A stretch of DNA of 56,733 nucleotides from Phoronis australis (Eukaryota > Phoronida > Phoronidae): NCBI GenBank assembly GCA_002633005.1, contig NMRA01000431.1, forward strand, positions 63,768-120,500. The letters are read 5' to 3'. The notes beneath the pieces were generated by a model that did no database searches, was not told the origin of the DNA, and saw only the letters and a list, made by a program, of their open reading frames with translations. The stretch's first letter is position 1. Each line of letters opens with the position of its first letter. The translations under genes and the position numbers were made by a program. Positions 21,573-34,100 of this stretch are shown piece by piece.

Positions 21573-22461
21573 TAGGCAATGACCATCGCCTCTGTTGGCC
21601 CGAAGCAGAGGCGATGTAGAGGCTATAGGCGCTCTGTACGCCGGAAGCTTTTCGGCGAATTATGCCTCGCACCGACTAAACCATCAAAGTCACGTTGTTA
21701 CAAATACCTTTTGCGCATAGAGGAACACCTTAGGAGGTTGTCGATGTGTTTAATTCCTTCCAACTCGAACAAATACTCCCGTTATGAAACTTTTTCTTCG
21801 AGCAGTCCCTATTTCAGTTCCCAAAATCGTGAACTCACCATTTTTATACTGCGCACGCTCCAATTCATGACCTCAATCTTTAAATAGGCCAAAGGTGAGC
21901 CATTGCGGTCTTGTCAGTCAAATGTTAGTTTCCAAAATGCCATCACTTATACTTGTCTTTAATTGGCGTTACTGGAAACTGATTGTATTTCAACGAATCA
22001 TTGTTTGTATTTGATAAAAACAAATGCTGTTGATATGACATTTAATAGTCTTTTTGCACATATTTGACATTTTAATGTTTAACAACACGGCAAATGCACG
22101 GCTGGTTCCCGGCAGCACGTACGCGAAGGGCGGGAACTTCAGCTTTCAAAGTTCGCCGGTAGGTCCGCAACTTCTGACCTTCGGCCTGGTTAAAAAAAAT
22201 GAAAAAGTTGAGTTCACGATTTTGGGAACTGAAATAGGGACTGCTCGAAGAAAAAGTTTCATAACGGGAGTATTTGTTCGAGTTGGAAGGAATTAAACAC
22301 ATCGACAACCTCCTAAGGTGTTCCTCTATGCGCAAAAGGTATTTGTAACAACGTGACTTCGGTGCGAGGCATAATTCGCCGAAAAGCTTCCGGCGTACAG
22401 AGCGCCTATAGCCTCTACATCGCCTCTGCTTCGGGCCAACAGAGGTGATGGTCATTGCCTA
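21573..22461. mobile_element. 889 bp palindromic MULE-like element with 9 bp TSD
   Basis: Arms 21573-21840 and 22196-22461 are inverted copies of about 265 bp with only a 12 bp indel and few changes; ends TAGGCAATGACC. Perfect 9 bp duplication GCCATCCAT at 21564-21572 and 22462-22470. Long TIRs with a 9 bp TSD are typical of Mutator-like elements. No transposase: the apparent open frames in both arms are the same arm read twice. Confidence 0.75.
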
Positions 22462-22487
22462 GCCATCCATAGGCCCTGCCTAAATAC

Positions 22488-22545
22488 GCCGGAAGCTTTT
22501 CGGCGAATTAGGCCTCACAGTGATCAAACTATCAAAATAAGGTTG
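22488..22545 (+). repeat. Extra fragment of the MULE-like arm
   Basis: acgccggaagcttttcggcg and following bases match the left arm at about 21639-21695 in direct orientation, just outside the TSD; a separate decayed copy. Confidence 0.5.
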
Positions 22546-22598
22546 CTAAATAGGATGGTCGAAGTCGGCCATTTTGTGTTTGGATTTGTGATTTTGCC

Positions 22599-22655
22599 CA
22601 CAGGCGCTTGAGTTTATCTGTTCGTTGATCGCAAATGACGTCACTGAGGTTGGAC
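22599..22655 (+). repeat. 5' fragment of the 111 bp MITE family
   Basis: CACAGGCGCTTGAGTTTATC followed by tgttcg.tgatc matches the left end at 639. No right end found. Confidence 0.45.
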
Positions 22656-22802
22656 AGAATTTTCTACTCAGATGTGCATGTAGGTAATTACATCGTCCTG
22701 GATGCCACAGGCATACAGGTCAGGGGCTATAGTACATCCCCACAAAAAGTTATTCATTTCAAAATGCATTAAATGAAACCAAATGAACCATACATATACA
22801 CC

Positions 22803-23590
22803 GGTGACCTAAAGTCGTGAATACAAGCAGTTGATTGTCATACTACCCAGTGCCCGTTTGCAACTGCTCATGTGATGTCATGGACATATATCAGCGTTCA
22901 CAAATATACGTGTTTTGACAATCTTAATCCTTGTTTGTATCCGTAAGAAGAGTTTTAAAACGGTCGCTGATATCGCCGGCCATTTTGAATGAGGACCTAA
23001 AGTCGTGAACGTTTCGTTTAGACGGAAATGCACGAAGTAAGACCACACAAATCAACTACAGTGCTTACAGTTACTCTAGATGACATAAAAATACATTTCA
23101 TTGTTTATTAATTCAGTTTCAATTGAAATAAATTGTTATGTTTTACACCCAACTTTGATGTGCACAGACGTTTCCAATGAGATTGTTCACGTAAAACGCT
23201 AAGAACCCAGCATCAATTATCGCCCTGTATTTTATTGTTTTGGCCTTACAAAACTTGATCGACCCTGGGACATTTTGATACATTGTTCAAACTACCCCTA
23301 GAGCGCGTGTTTGAGTAAATCTAAGCGATAAATATTTCCGAAAATATAGCCCAAAAATGCACAAAAAAGTGAATTAGTGAAATATGCCATTTTTAAGATA
23401 CATGTGAAAAAAGAAGCCACTCACTCACTGTTTGTTATCCTATTGTGAATATGAACACGACTGGGTATTCGTTTGACGTTCGTGAGCAGACGAACGCTAG
23501 AAACTTCAACGCCAGATGTCGCAGCACTGCCCAGAAGAGGAAATAAGATCGTTCACGACTTTAGGGCACTCACGACTTTAGGACCTCTGA
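22803..23590. repeat. Segment bounded by inverted CCTAAAGTCGTGA motifs
   Basis: CCTAAAGTCGTGA at 22808-22820 and 22996-23008, and its complement at 23553-23565 and 23570-23582. Looks like a terminal plus subterminal motif pair of a decayed transposon; no TSD seen. Confidence 0.4.
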
Positions 23591-23879
23591 CGGTATAGGA
23601 ACATGGGGTTATAATTAACGCATACTATGACTCTGGATACAATTTAGTCTGCAAAACTTGAACAAATCGATGAAAATCTGTCACGGTTTGCTCGAATTTC
23701 TCTTACTGTGTGCCATTTTGAGGTACTTCTGTGAAATCACGCATGTTGACGAATGAAAAGTCCAAGGGACACATATCTTACAAATTTCAACTGATACCTT
23801 CTCATGCTATTTTTCAAATGTCACACGCTAATGTCACCTGATGATGATACCTGGCAAATACAAAGCAGCTCTTGTTAAT

Positions 23880-25805
23880 CCGACCGTTATCTGCATGGTT
23901 GTTGCCAAATTCAAGTTCAAAAGAACACTAACCGAGAACAGCCCTCCCGATGACTTGTAAGCAAGTCGCGTGAACATGGGATATGCAGAATCGATCTTTG
24001 GCGCGTTTCATTGGCTAATACTTTCGGCCACTTTTGTAAATTCCCGGATTCGCCGAAGAAAGTTTCGGGCCACTGCTTAACACGCGATAAAACTTCACAA
24101 AACAACGGTGTTTCTACTAATTCTGAAGCGATCAACTTACCAAAGTCTGTGGTGGACAAAAATGTTTATTTTTCACATAAGATATCCTTATTACATGTAT
24201 CAAATATCCACGATAATATCCCTGATATTATACTGCGGCACCGTCAGTTAGCGCGCAAGCGGTCGCGGCAGACATTCGTAACTTAGACTGAGATGTGCTT
24301 CTGCTTTTTGACGTATTAAGACAGCTAAAGTGAAAATGACAACCTTACTAATCGCCAAATGACGGTCACGTCATTACTTTCAGTTGCCAAGAAATTCTCA
24401 ACCCTTTACTTGTTTCTGGGGCTACGTGCGCGAAATATGATTTGTCTTTCACACGTTGTTGCCAATGTAAAGTGTAGGCCTACTCCAGCGATTCAAGTGC
24501 GTGAACTCGCGCGTGCGCATCACTTCAAAGAACAGCGACAGTCCTAAATGAAAGAGTATACCGGCTTGGCTCTGGTTTATTTGAAAATGAACTCAGATTC
24601 CCAGCGGTTATAAAAGACCCGATGTCCCGGGACTGATATAACCCAGAACTGACGTTTTCCTGTTGCGATGTTTCCCGAGGTCGATGTTCTGTAAACCCTG
24701 TATTCTATGCCTGTAGTAAGCTATTGCAACTAAACTGGCACGAGATGCGAAATTGTGGTTCAAGTTAACGAACTTTTCATTCTTCTCTTTATACANNNNN
24801 NNNNNNNNNNNNNNNNNNNNNNNNNNNNNNNNNNNNNNNNNNNGGTAACGATATCGCAAAAGTCACCCATACTAGATGGAGTTTGCCTTGCAAAATCGTA
24901 TAATTATAACGTTTCTTACCATTGCAGCGTTTTAATATCTTATTACCGCAAACACTGAGGTTAACGACTATGCTCACGCACAAGCCTACTACCTACCTTT
25001 AAAGCATTTCATAATAAGCGCTCACTGATCTATTAAATGTCCCCCCTTAAATTTTTAGAATTTCCAATTAAGCGCCCACAGTTCAAGCTAGCGCCCATCA
25101 TAGCGCACTACAGACGACTGCGTGTGGTTTAAAATTGACACGCAGCTTATATGGTGTGTCACTTTCATTTTACACAACTTCAGTCTTCTGAAACGTCTTT
25201 TCACAATATGTAAAAACCAAATCTCGGCTTTGTTTTATACCACGGAAAGAAAGTTAACACTAGTGACATTCGTGTCGTTTTGTGACTGACCTATTTTTCC
25301 CATACTTGGAATATTGAGGTACAAACTCGCCGTTACCCGAGTTAGTTTGAATCGTTAATGACTTTGATGACAGCCAGTAGCAGGCCAGATCTAACAAAAT
25401 CCCGGATACTTTTTCAACGTGCATTTTCTCCCTTTTCACATCGCAAATTTAGCTACTCGAATGCACAAGTCAGTTACATGTAGAGAGCACTGATTCAGCT
25501 TTCACGTCGGCAACTTGCCTTGCGCTCTAGAGTCGTTCAATGGCGGTCGTAAAGAATAGTAAGGCCGTACCTGCATGAATGAAGTCAATTTTGAGATCAA
25601 AATTTGTGAGTATTTAACGCTGCAGGTAAGAGCATAATCTAAACATTTTCTCAATGATCTAAAAAATCTATTTTGGCGCATAAAAATGGCGGGAAAATTT
25701 TGCGACTTGGCATTAACGAATGCGAGCTGGATTTTGAAAATGCGACCTGGGATTTTGGCTAGGTCGCAAAATGCGACCTGGCGATTTTAATAGCGTCGAG
25801 CCCTG
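23880..25805. mobile_element. hAT-like element, 5'-truncated, related to 41740-43130
   Basis: 23880-24400 and 25330-25805 align with 41920-42420 and 42690-43130; the right end is GTCGAGCCCTG. The left terminus is missing. Contains the N run 24796-24843. No transposase frame. Confidence 0.6.
24796..24843. other. Assembly gap, 48 Ns
   Basis: Run of N. Open frames reported across it are artefacts. Confidence 0.99.
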
Positions 25806-25839
25806 CCACCACATTGGTTATTGGTTTCCTCACTATGAG

Positions 25840-27545
25840 GATCATTTAAGTTTACATTTAAATCGCTAAAAGTCTTACCTGGTTGTCACCAGTCTTGCAC
25901 ATCTGAGTTAAACGGAGCTTTAGGTGGTCTACGTGAACCGTAATCAAGGGTCCCGATCTCTCAGCTTGAATTTTATACAAAAATTCGGTTATCTTTTTAG
26001 TAACGAGATAGGACCCTCTCCAACCCAACCCCTATTTCAGATTAGCATTGGGTGGATACCAACGAAAGACCAAATCACCCTCTTTAAACGCTCTGAGTTT
26101 AAGTTTAGAATCGTAACGTGACTTTTGTCTGGACGCACTCGCTTTTAGTTTCTCACGAGCTAACTCGTGTGTCACAGAAACATGGACTTAAACCACTCTA
26201 CGTAAGCAGTCAAACATGGTACGTCTGACTGATGTCGGGAATTATTGGGGTTTTCCAGCATGACATCAATGGGAAGAGACACCTCGTGTCCAAATAACAT
26301 TGGAAAGGGAGAAAACCCTGTACTGTCATGCACCGTGGAATGGTACGCCAGCATATTATCGTAAGGCAGGTGATTGTCCCAATTTTAGCGGTTCTCGTCA
26401 AAAAACATGGCAAGCATTTGCTGAACTGTGGTCTGTGTGGCGTAGTTCTGATTTTCGAGATTTCGAGCAAGGAACAGAGTTGAGACATAAGTTCACTCTC
26501 AAATTTTCTGCCTTGATCAGTTTGTATGAATTTAGGAGTACCAAATGGACAAATAACTTCTTTAACGAGAGTGTCAGCAACAGTGTAGGCCGTATGGTCA
26601 GGTAGACTGAAAGCACTTGTTGAAATAATCGCCAACTACCATGATGTACTCAGGTAATGGCCCCAAGATATCGATGGCAATTCGTTGGAAGGGATCACCC
26701 TCTCTGCTTTGCTTTAGAGGGGCCCATCCATGCCCTGGTCCAGGCTTGCGGTGTGGGCACATGTCGTATTTTCAACACCACCATGTGACATCACGAAGTA
26801 GACCTGGCCAATAGTAGCGGGACCTCACAGCTTCCTGGGTTCTCTCCGGAGGTGACCAGCTGTCCTGTTATGTAGGGCTTTCAATATATCTGAACGCAAC
26901 GTCTGAGATATGACCAGCACCCAACGTTCTCCGATCCCACAATTGGCGATCCATCTGTGGTATAGTAAACTGTCGCATATTTCAAGTAAATTCCATTCGC
27001 TGAATAGCCTCTTCACCTGATTACTATGTTCAGCTTTAGCCGTACGTCCTAACTCGCCGTTAGGACCAGCAAAGACATCTGAGAATTTGATTATTAAGGC
27101 TTTAACTTGAGTGGCTTGGTCGAAATTAAGACCTTTGATCGCGCTCTTATACAAAGATTCTAAATGGTTGGCCAGTGGATCGTTTTCCAACCCTGATGAT
27201 TTGCTGCGGTCACTTGTCACCGCACCACTCATACATTTACTGGACAGTGGACCGTTTTGCAACCCTCAAGGTTTGCTGCGGCCACCTGTCACCACGCCAC
27301 CCGTACATTTGCGGTTCGGACGTAGAGATATCTGTACCCCTCGATAAAAGTGAAGTCCTTTTGGGGAAGGTTAAACGTTGGACAACTAGTTCGTTTCATG
27401 AAATTTAGACCCAAAACAATTGGTACGACTACGTTGATATCAGCGACAAGAAATTAATGTGAAAATTCCAAATTTTCCACACTAAACGAGATTTCAAAGT
27501 TGTGGTAGTTCAGTAAGGACATTTTCTATTGATTTACAGGGTCTT
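25840..27545 (-). mobile_element. Ty3/gypsy-type retrotransposon relic
   Basis: Reading right to left: end of protease (VADIN..VPIVLGLNFM near 27420-27480), a pre-RT segment (QVKALIIKFSDVFAGPNGEL), then a jump into the integrase zinc-binding part (SDILKALHNRTAGHL), then the integrase core (IAIDILGPLPEYIMVVGDYF; FIQTDQGRKFESELM; STGFSPFPMLFGHEVSLP) and a C-terminal GD.VFRWYPP and VHVDHLKL. Reverse transcriptase and RNase H are deleted, and stops and frameshifts interrupt the rest. No LTRs recognised. Inactive. Confidence 0.85.
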
Positions 27546-28062
27546 TTCACTAAGCGCGTTGTCCCTCAACTAAACAACTGAAATTATTCTGAAAATTGGT
27601 GGTGAATTCACTATGTGTATTTTGGAAACTGTTTCATAGGCAAGTAAGTAGGAAAAGTATCCATGCGCGAACCCAGGGGGGGCTTGAATGAGTTCTCCAT
27701 TTGGCAAAGTGGGCAAAAAGGTCCTGAGAGAAACCAAATATCCGAGAAAACGAGACAAAAGTCCACTGAAGAGGCAAGAATTCGGCAAAAGCTCTGAATG
27801 CTGAGCAAATCCGTTTTTTTTTTTTAGTGAAAGGTTCACTGCGAAAAATTTAACCCCCCCTCCTATAGTTTTGGGTAAATTTGGTCTGTACTCAAAAATC
27901 TGCAAATTTGCTGAAAAATCTGCAAATCGGGTGTTCAGAGTTTACACCAATGCAGTTTTGGTGGTACACAGGTCTGTGTCCATGAGAGAGGCCAACCATT
28001 GGTTTATTACAAATATTTTGAGAATCAATGGTCGTATAATTGTCATGGGCATTTTGTTTCAG
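27546..28062 (+). other. Region upstream of SR gene 2
   Basis: Should hold the promoter and 5' UTR, but no TATA box or clear initiator is seen. The bases right before the ATG (attttgtttcag) look like a 3' splice site, so the promoter may be further left. Confidence 0.3.
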
Positions 28063-28194
28063 ATGAGTAGAGGTGGTACTCGTGTTTACATAGGCCATCT
28101 GTCTAACAGTGTCAGAGAAGAAGACGTGCAGCGTTTCTTTCGAGATTATGGCAGAATAAATGAAGTCAATTTGAAAAATGGCTATGGTTTTGTG
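28063..28194 (+). CDS. SR gene 2, exon 1 (start of RRM1)
   Basis: Starts [20 protein letters not shown] and ends at KNGYGFV, donor GTG|gtaagt in phase 0. Carries RNP2 and the first half of RNP1. The equivalent exon of gene 1 is outside the window. Confidence 0.92.
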
Positions 28195-31100
28195 GTAAGT
28201 AACTCACATTTTAATGTTGCCTACTGGTGTGGATTTAGCTAAGGGTTGAGTGCTGATATGTAATACCAATTAATGATTATCCATGTTCAAGTTTGGTATT
28301 ACAGTCTAACATTGCGACAATGTTAGAATTCATTGAAAAATAAAAAAGGGCGGTTATTGTTTACAATCCGACTCCAATAACATATATACTTGATGTTAAT
28401 ATTTTCCAAGCTCTCTCACCTTGGTGATCTTAGTGATTCCAAAAATGTATTACTCGTACTCATTAGGCTCGTCTTATTCATGCATTCACTGTTTTTACAA
28501 GGCGTTCATTTGCGGCATCCCATCTCGAGTGACCACCATTATAAAACTGCGACACCTCTCGGCAGGAATGATAACTGTAATGATCACGCAAGTGTCAGAC
28601 GACCCCAAAATTGGTTAGTATATTGAAGATACTGCGTGGCATATTAGGGAAACTCTGAGTGAAAAACAATAAGTCACTTATAAAGGATTGCCTCTTCAAA
28701 ACCTCTTTAGAAAAAACACGAGAATGCGTGTTCTTGCGCCCAAATATCGTTCTCGAAAACACTTGACATCTCGGACATGTGTGTCGTCTCAGAGACAAAA
28801 ACTGTTTCAAACAAGTGGAATTAGGTAATAAGATAATTACTATCACTGGCAGACTAAAATACGCGAACACAGAAATACATTCTGATTGAACTACCTTCAC
28901 TTAACTGCTGAAAGGTGTCGCACTTTTAAAAATGGCTGCCTCACTAAATTCGCATTGCAAATGAACACCTAGGAAAAACTCAAAAACTGTTAATACCGTA
29001 TTCACCCTAATAAGCGCCCATGACGCTTAGAAAAATTTGCTTCAGGAATTCGCTTATTATAGCCCAAAAGTGGTTGAAACCTGGTTTCTGAAACAGGTGA
29101 AATCGTAAGCTAGAATTCATCAAATTTACGCTCTGTGACGCATCTGTGACGGAGTTTCTACAAAATTGCTGTGCATTTCTATCAAACTTTGTTGTTAAAT
29201 TACGATCATCTTTCAGAAAATTCCCGGTAGTGTGAAAACTCACCAACTGATGCGTCGCTGCCTGCCGATTGCCGATAGGTCAACTTGAATTCTTGAGTAA
29301 AAATATAGTTTCGACTCAACAAATTACCTAAAGTCCTTAAGTTTTCAAAATAACGTCCCTAGGATTTTTAAGTTCCTGTGGAGTTTGGATTAATTGCATA
29401 TTAAGTCCAAATTTGGGCTAGATTGTACTCTGCAACACGAGAAAAATCTCTGGATGAACACACATGTTGTTGTCACGTGATGTTTGTTTTGAAGTTCATC
29501 TGCGTGTTGTGTGAGTGAACGAGTGTGTGCGTGTCATCAGAGTTAATTTGCCAGAGTAAACGCGATATAAAGATCTAGATGTGCATTATAACTAAGGAAA
29601 TTAACACAAGCAGTAAAGCAGAACATGTTTTATTTAGCACTTGTTGATCTGATCTGCTAAAAAACGTTGGAGAATTGTCTCGGTAAGGCTGATGTCATTG
29701 AGTTGCCGGGTGACTGGATGCTTGACAGTCTAACAGTTATTTTTGGGGAGATTCGGTGGAGGGGGGTATAAGGGTGCGGAAGTGTTCACTATCAGTGGGT
29801 CATTTTAACTTTAAAAACAACAATTACGACAAATTTAATAGTTCCCCCTTAAAAATAACACAAGCGTTTTCTACGGTATTGGAAACTTTCGGAAATAAGT
29901 GCCAGTATTTATTTCTTGCCTATGCTATGCTACCTGTTTCATGACGGTAGTTCCTGAAGACTAATCTTCGATGACAAGTACTTGAATGTAGCACGCGCTT
30001 CCTGGCCACGTGAACAAAGGTAAAGTTGTTATTAGTCTTCGATTCGCAGTTTTCTTGTGTAGAAAGAAATTTGGATTCCTGTTGAGGGAGAAGATCTGTA
30101 CGTACGGGAAAGATACAATACAATCCCTGTGACGAGTACACTGCGTCTGTTCTGAAAGGCCAGACCATAATAGGACACGTCTCTCGCAAGATCAGCAAAA
30201 CTTGCGTTCTTTTTGAAGCACGGCGGAAGTTTGAAGTGAATAGTCATGGCTATATGCTGACATGGCGGCGAGGCTCGTGGTCTACAAATTTCGTGCACAA
30301 TGATTTTTTCACGACTGTCGGATCTTATTGATAAATTGAAGACTTTACTGTAGAATTTTAGAACTGTAGGTAAAGCATTTTTCGCATGTACATGGTGTTC
30401 ATGGTCTGGGCGCTTATTTTAGAACGTCTACGGGCGCTTATAGGGGCACGGGCGCTTATTAGGGCGAATACAGTAAGAAGCGACCATTCAGTACAAGTAA
30501 TACATTTTTGGAATAACTGACTTGAGGATTCAGAAAATAGTATCAAGTATGTACGTTAATGGAGTCTGATTGTAAACAATAGCCAAAAGGGCATTTTGGC
30601 AATTACTTTTCTCTGAACTTGTTGAGATCTTACGGTTTGGTATTCCTGGAATTTTGCCACAATATTGCCACAAGTTGACATATCTCTTGTTAGTGTTGTG
30701 TTTCATGTCTTCTGCTAGTGTTGTGTTTCATGTCTTCTGCTAGTGTTGTTACTGTTTGCAGTGTTCTTCATCACCTATTTTGACTCGACGCGGTAACGAG
30801 TTTGAATTTTGCAGCGTCAAGTTTGGGGAAGCATCAAGTTTAAAAATTTTGGCTGGCTTGGTACTTCATCCCTCAGCATCTAATCAGAGCCTGATTTTAC
30901 CAACAGTAAACATAGTTCACTTTACAGTACCGTATTGGCCATAATAAGTCGCCTGGGGTGGTTAGTAGAATTCGTTTCAGGGGGAGGGGGAGGCACTTAT
31001 TGAATATTGTAACCCAAGGTGGTTGAAACCCGGTCTCCAAAACGGATGAAATCGGAAGCTAGGATTCATCAAATTTACGGTCCGGGATGTATCTGTAGCC

Positions 31101-34100
31101 TATGACAGACTTTCTACAAAACGGTGACGCATTGCTATCAAATTACGTTGTTAACTTACGATCATTTTAGAGAAAATTATACTGAAATCCCAGGGCGAAA
31201 ACTCGCCCTGCCTTGCGGTCGTCGACAGGGCAGCTTGAATTAAAATATAGTTTCGACTTGACTAATTACCCATCTAATTTTAGTTATGAATTTTCTAAGA
31301 TTTGCATTTTCTATAACCTCTTAAGTATTGCGCAATGCAGAAATCTTAAGACGTAAGCATACATACTTAGTTTACCATTGCAATCGACCTTAGTTTCTCA
31401 TTATTGGAAAGCACATTCCTTCAACCTTTGTTTAAATTCAGACAGAAAAGTTGCTTACCACTCACTGAACCCAAACATAGCCACATCCATATTTACATAA
31501 CAGATGTCTTTGCATGTGAGTCGTTCTACCATGTTCGTCACATACTCTCAACAGTTCGTATGTTTCTTTTGGAAGCCTGTCACTGGACATTTTCTACCAC
31601 TAGTTGATACATCTTATAAAGTAAATGACATGCAATTCTCCAAGAACTGCACTGTTTGAAGTATTACTACTGATTCTTAATATTTGTTAAAAGGTTGCCT
31701 GTACATTCTCAATGGCTTTGTGAGCCCTAATACAGTATGGGTGCTATTGTTTTATTAAAACTTGTTGCATAGTCCATATCAATGATACTAGGTTGGTACT
31801 TTAAATCTGTCTTAAGTCTGCTGTATTGCATTCAGGAATTTGATGATGACAGAGATGCAGATGATGCAGTTGATGATCTGAATGGCAAATCTTTACTTGG
31901 AGAGAGGTGAGTTGTACTCTACACGTCAGGAAAGTGTTGCGTAATAGTATAAAGTAGCCATGGTTACCCAACTGTGCACAAATTGGTGCCTGATGTTATT
32001 TTGAAATTTTATGTGTAGACTGAAATTTTTTTATTCGGGTTTGGCATCGTTTTCATGTAAGCAATCAAACTGACTTTCTCAAGTTTTAAGACTTAAACTA
32101 CGAGACTTTCTGTCAAATCATTGTGTTTGTGGAAGTCGTGATATGACCATGTTGCAAAAATGTTAACACCAGTTGCTGTATAAAATGGCTTTAAAATTAT
32201 CTATGGTATTTGATGAATTTCTTTAAAACTATCTATGCTATATGATGACTTTCTTTCGGGGCTGAGACATTGTGTTGAAAATCTTTCCCAACATAGTCTG
32301 ATAGCATTTTGATTACACAACCTTTACCAGCTTGCATCTGGCATGCTGTTAAACCACCTTTGGTTCTTTCACAGAGTTGTTCTGGAGCACGCCCGTGGCC
32401 AGCCTCGGGGTTCAGACCGTGACCGCTATAGAGATTTTCGAGATCGGGACTATGGTCGAGGCAGTCGCCGGCCATCTTGGATGGACAAGTAAGTCAATTT
32501 TCTAAATGTTAGCTAGTGAACTGAAATGTTCATGACACTTCTGCCATTTTCAAGTCAGTTAGCCCTTACCATTTCTGCCCACACCTATTGACACGCGTGA
32601 TGAACATCTTTCGGGGCTGATTGTTACTGCTGTAAACCAATCCCAATATGTTCTGATATGTCTTATGTGTTGTGATCTCCATTTAATCCAAACTACATTG
32701 CAGTGTTCACACCTCCTTACATTGGGTCCAGGGAACCTACCTTCCACAATGTTTCGAATCCATTACAAGTTCTTGGGATTTGTGAAAACAGGAATCATTA
32801 AAGCAGCACAAAATGTTGCACATTTTATATTAAAAATGAGACGAATCTGCTGCTACTTAGTAGAAAATATGAGAGCATTACCAAGAAATGAAACGGATGG
32901 TTTTTAGTCCTGGTTCTTTAAACTCGTCTTCCATCACAACTTTTGATGCAGACCACTGACTGTTATAAAATTACTCTCTAAGCTGTTCCTCAGTAAAAAT
33001 AGATGGAATTCTCAGTCCTGGAAAGAACTGACATTTCGTTATTGCTCGAGATCAAACTTGACAAGTTGACGTGTCATTTTATTTGTCGAGCATGGTCTGT
33101 AACCATACTGAACCGTCAGTTCTTTCTGTGATCGAAAATCACTTGTAATCTGAAGAACAAATTGGTACTAATTTTATAGCAGTAAGTGGTCTAAATCAAA
33201 AGTAAGTTTCTTTGGATAAAGGTTGGCTTATAGACACTTGAAGCTTTATTTTTAACTATTTAAGGTAAGTGTGTAAGTTGGTGTGCTCATTATATCAATA
33301 TGCATGTTTATCTAGTTATTTAGGGTAAGTGTGTGTAAGTTGGTGTGCTCATTAGATCAATATGCATGTTTATCTAGTTATTTAGGGTAAGTGTGTGTAA
33401 GTTAGTGTGCTCATTATATCAATATGCATGTTTATCTAGTTATTTAGGGTAAGTGTGTGTAAGTTAGTGTGCTCATTATATCAATATGCATGTTTATCTA
33501 GTTATTTAGGGTAAGTGTGTGTAAGTTGGTGTGCTCATTAGATCAATATGCATGTTTATCGTTATTTAGGTCAAATGACGCAGCAGCCTCAGGCGATCTC
33601 TGGGCATGGTTACATTTTGTTCACTCAATGAGATTACTGTGTCTTCTGGTACGGCCGACCAATGTGTTTTTACTAACTTTTTGTTTTAGTTGGTTTCCGT
33701 CTTTGTTTCAGGTACGGCCCTCCTACCAGAACAGATTATCGTGTTGTTGTAAAGAATCTGTCTTCCCGTGTCAGCTGGCAGGTATGTCCAACATTTTTTT
33801 CGAAGGTTTTGTTGTTTCTCCCAGGAATTCTCTGAAATGTCTACAATTAACTGTCTGTTAAAAATTTAGATTGAAGCTGAAAACAATGCGTAATTGTGAT
33901 TTTATCTCACAATTTCCATTTAGCAACACGTGGAATAGTAAGGTGAAACCTTGGTCGATACGTAAAGTTCTACAAATAACAGAATTTGAGGAAGTAGTGG
34001 TGGCTGATCATGTGTGACTGATGGCTGTACCAGGTGGTGCAGGCAAGCATATTTGGCTGTACCAGGTGGTGCAGGCAAGCATATTTGGCTGTACCAGGTG

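Noticed and set aside
21579-22455. Two similar proteins of 102 and 127 aa on opposite strands
   Set aside because: They are the two inverted arms of the MULE-like element read outward; no family match and breaks at the arm ends.
24608-24983. Open frames spanning the N run
   Set aside because: They exist only because N codons are not stops.
26300-26605. 101 aa + strand frame
   Set aside because: Opposite-strand shadow of the Ty3 integrase relic.
27871-28062. N-terminal extension of SR gene 2 from an upstream in-frame ATG
   Set aside because: SR proteins start a few residues before RNP2, and a splice-acceptor-like tttgtttcag sits directly before the chosen ATG.
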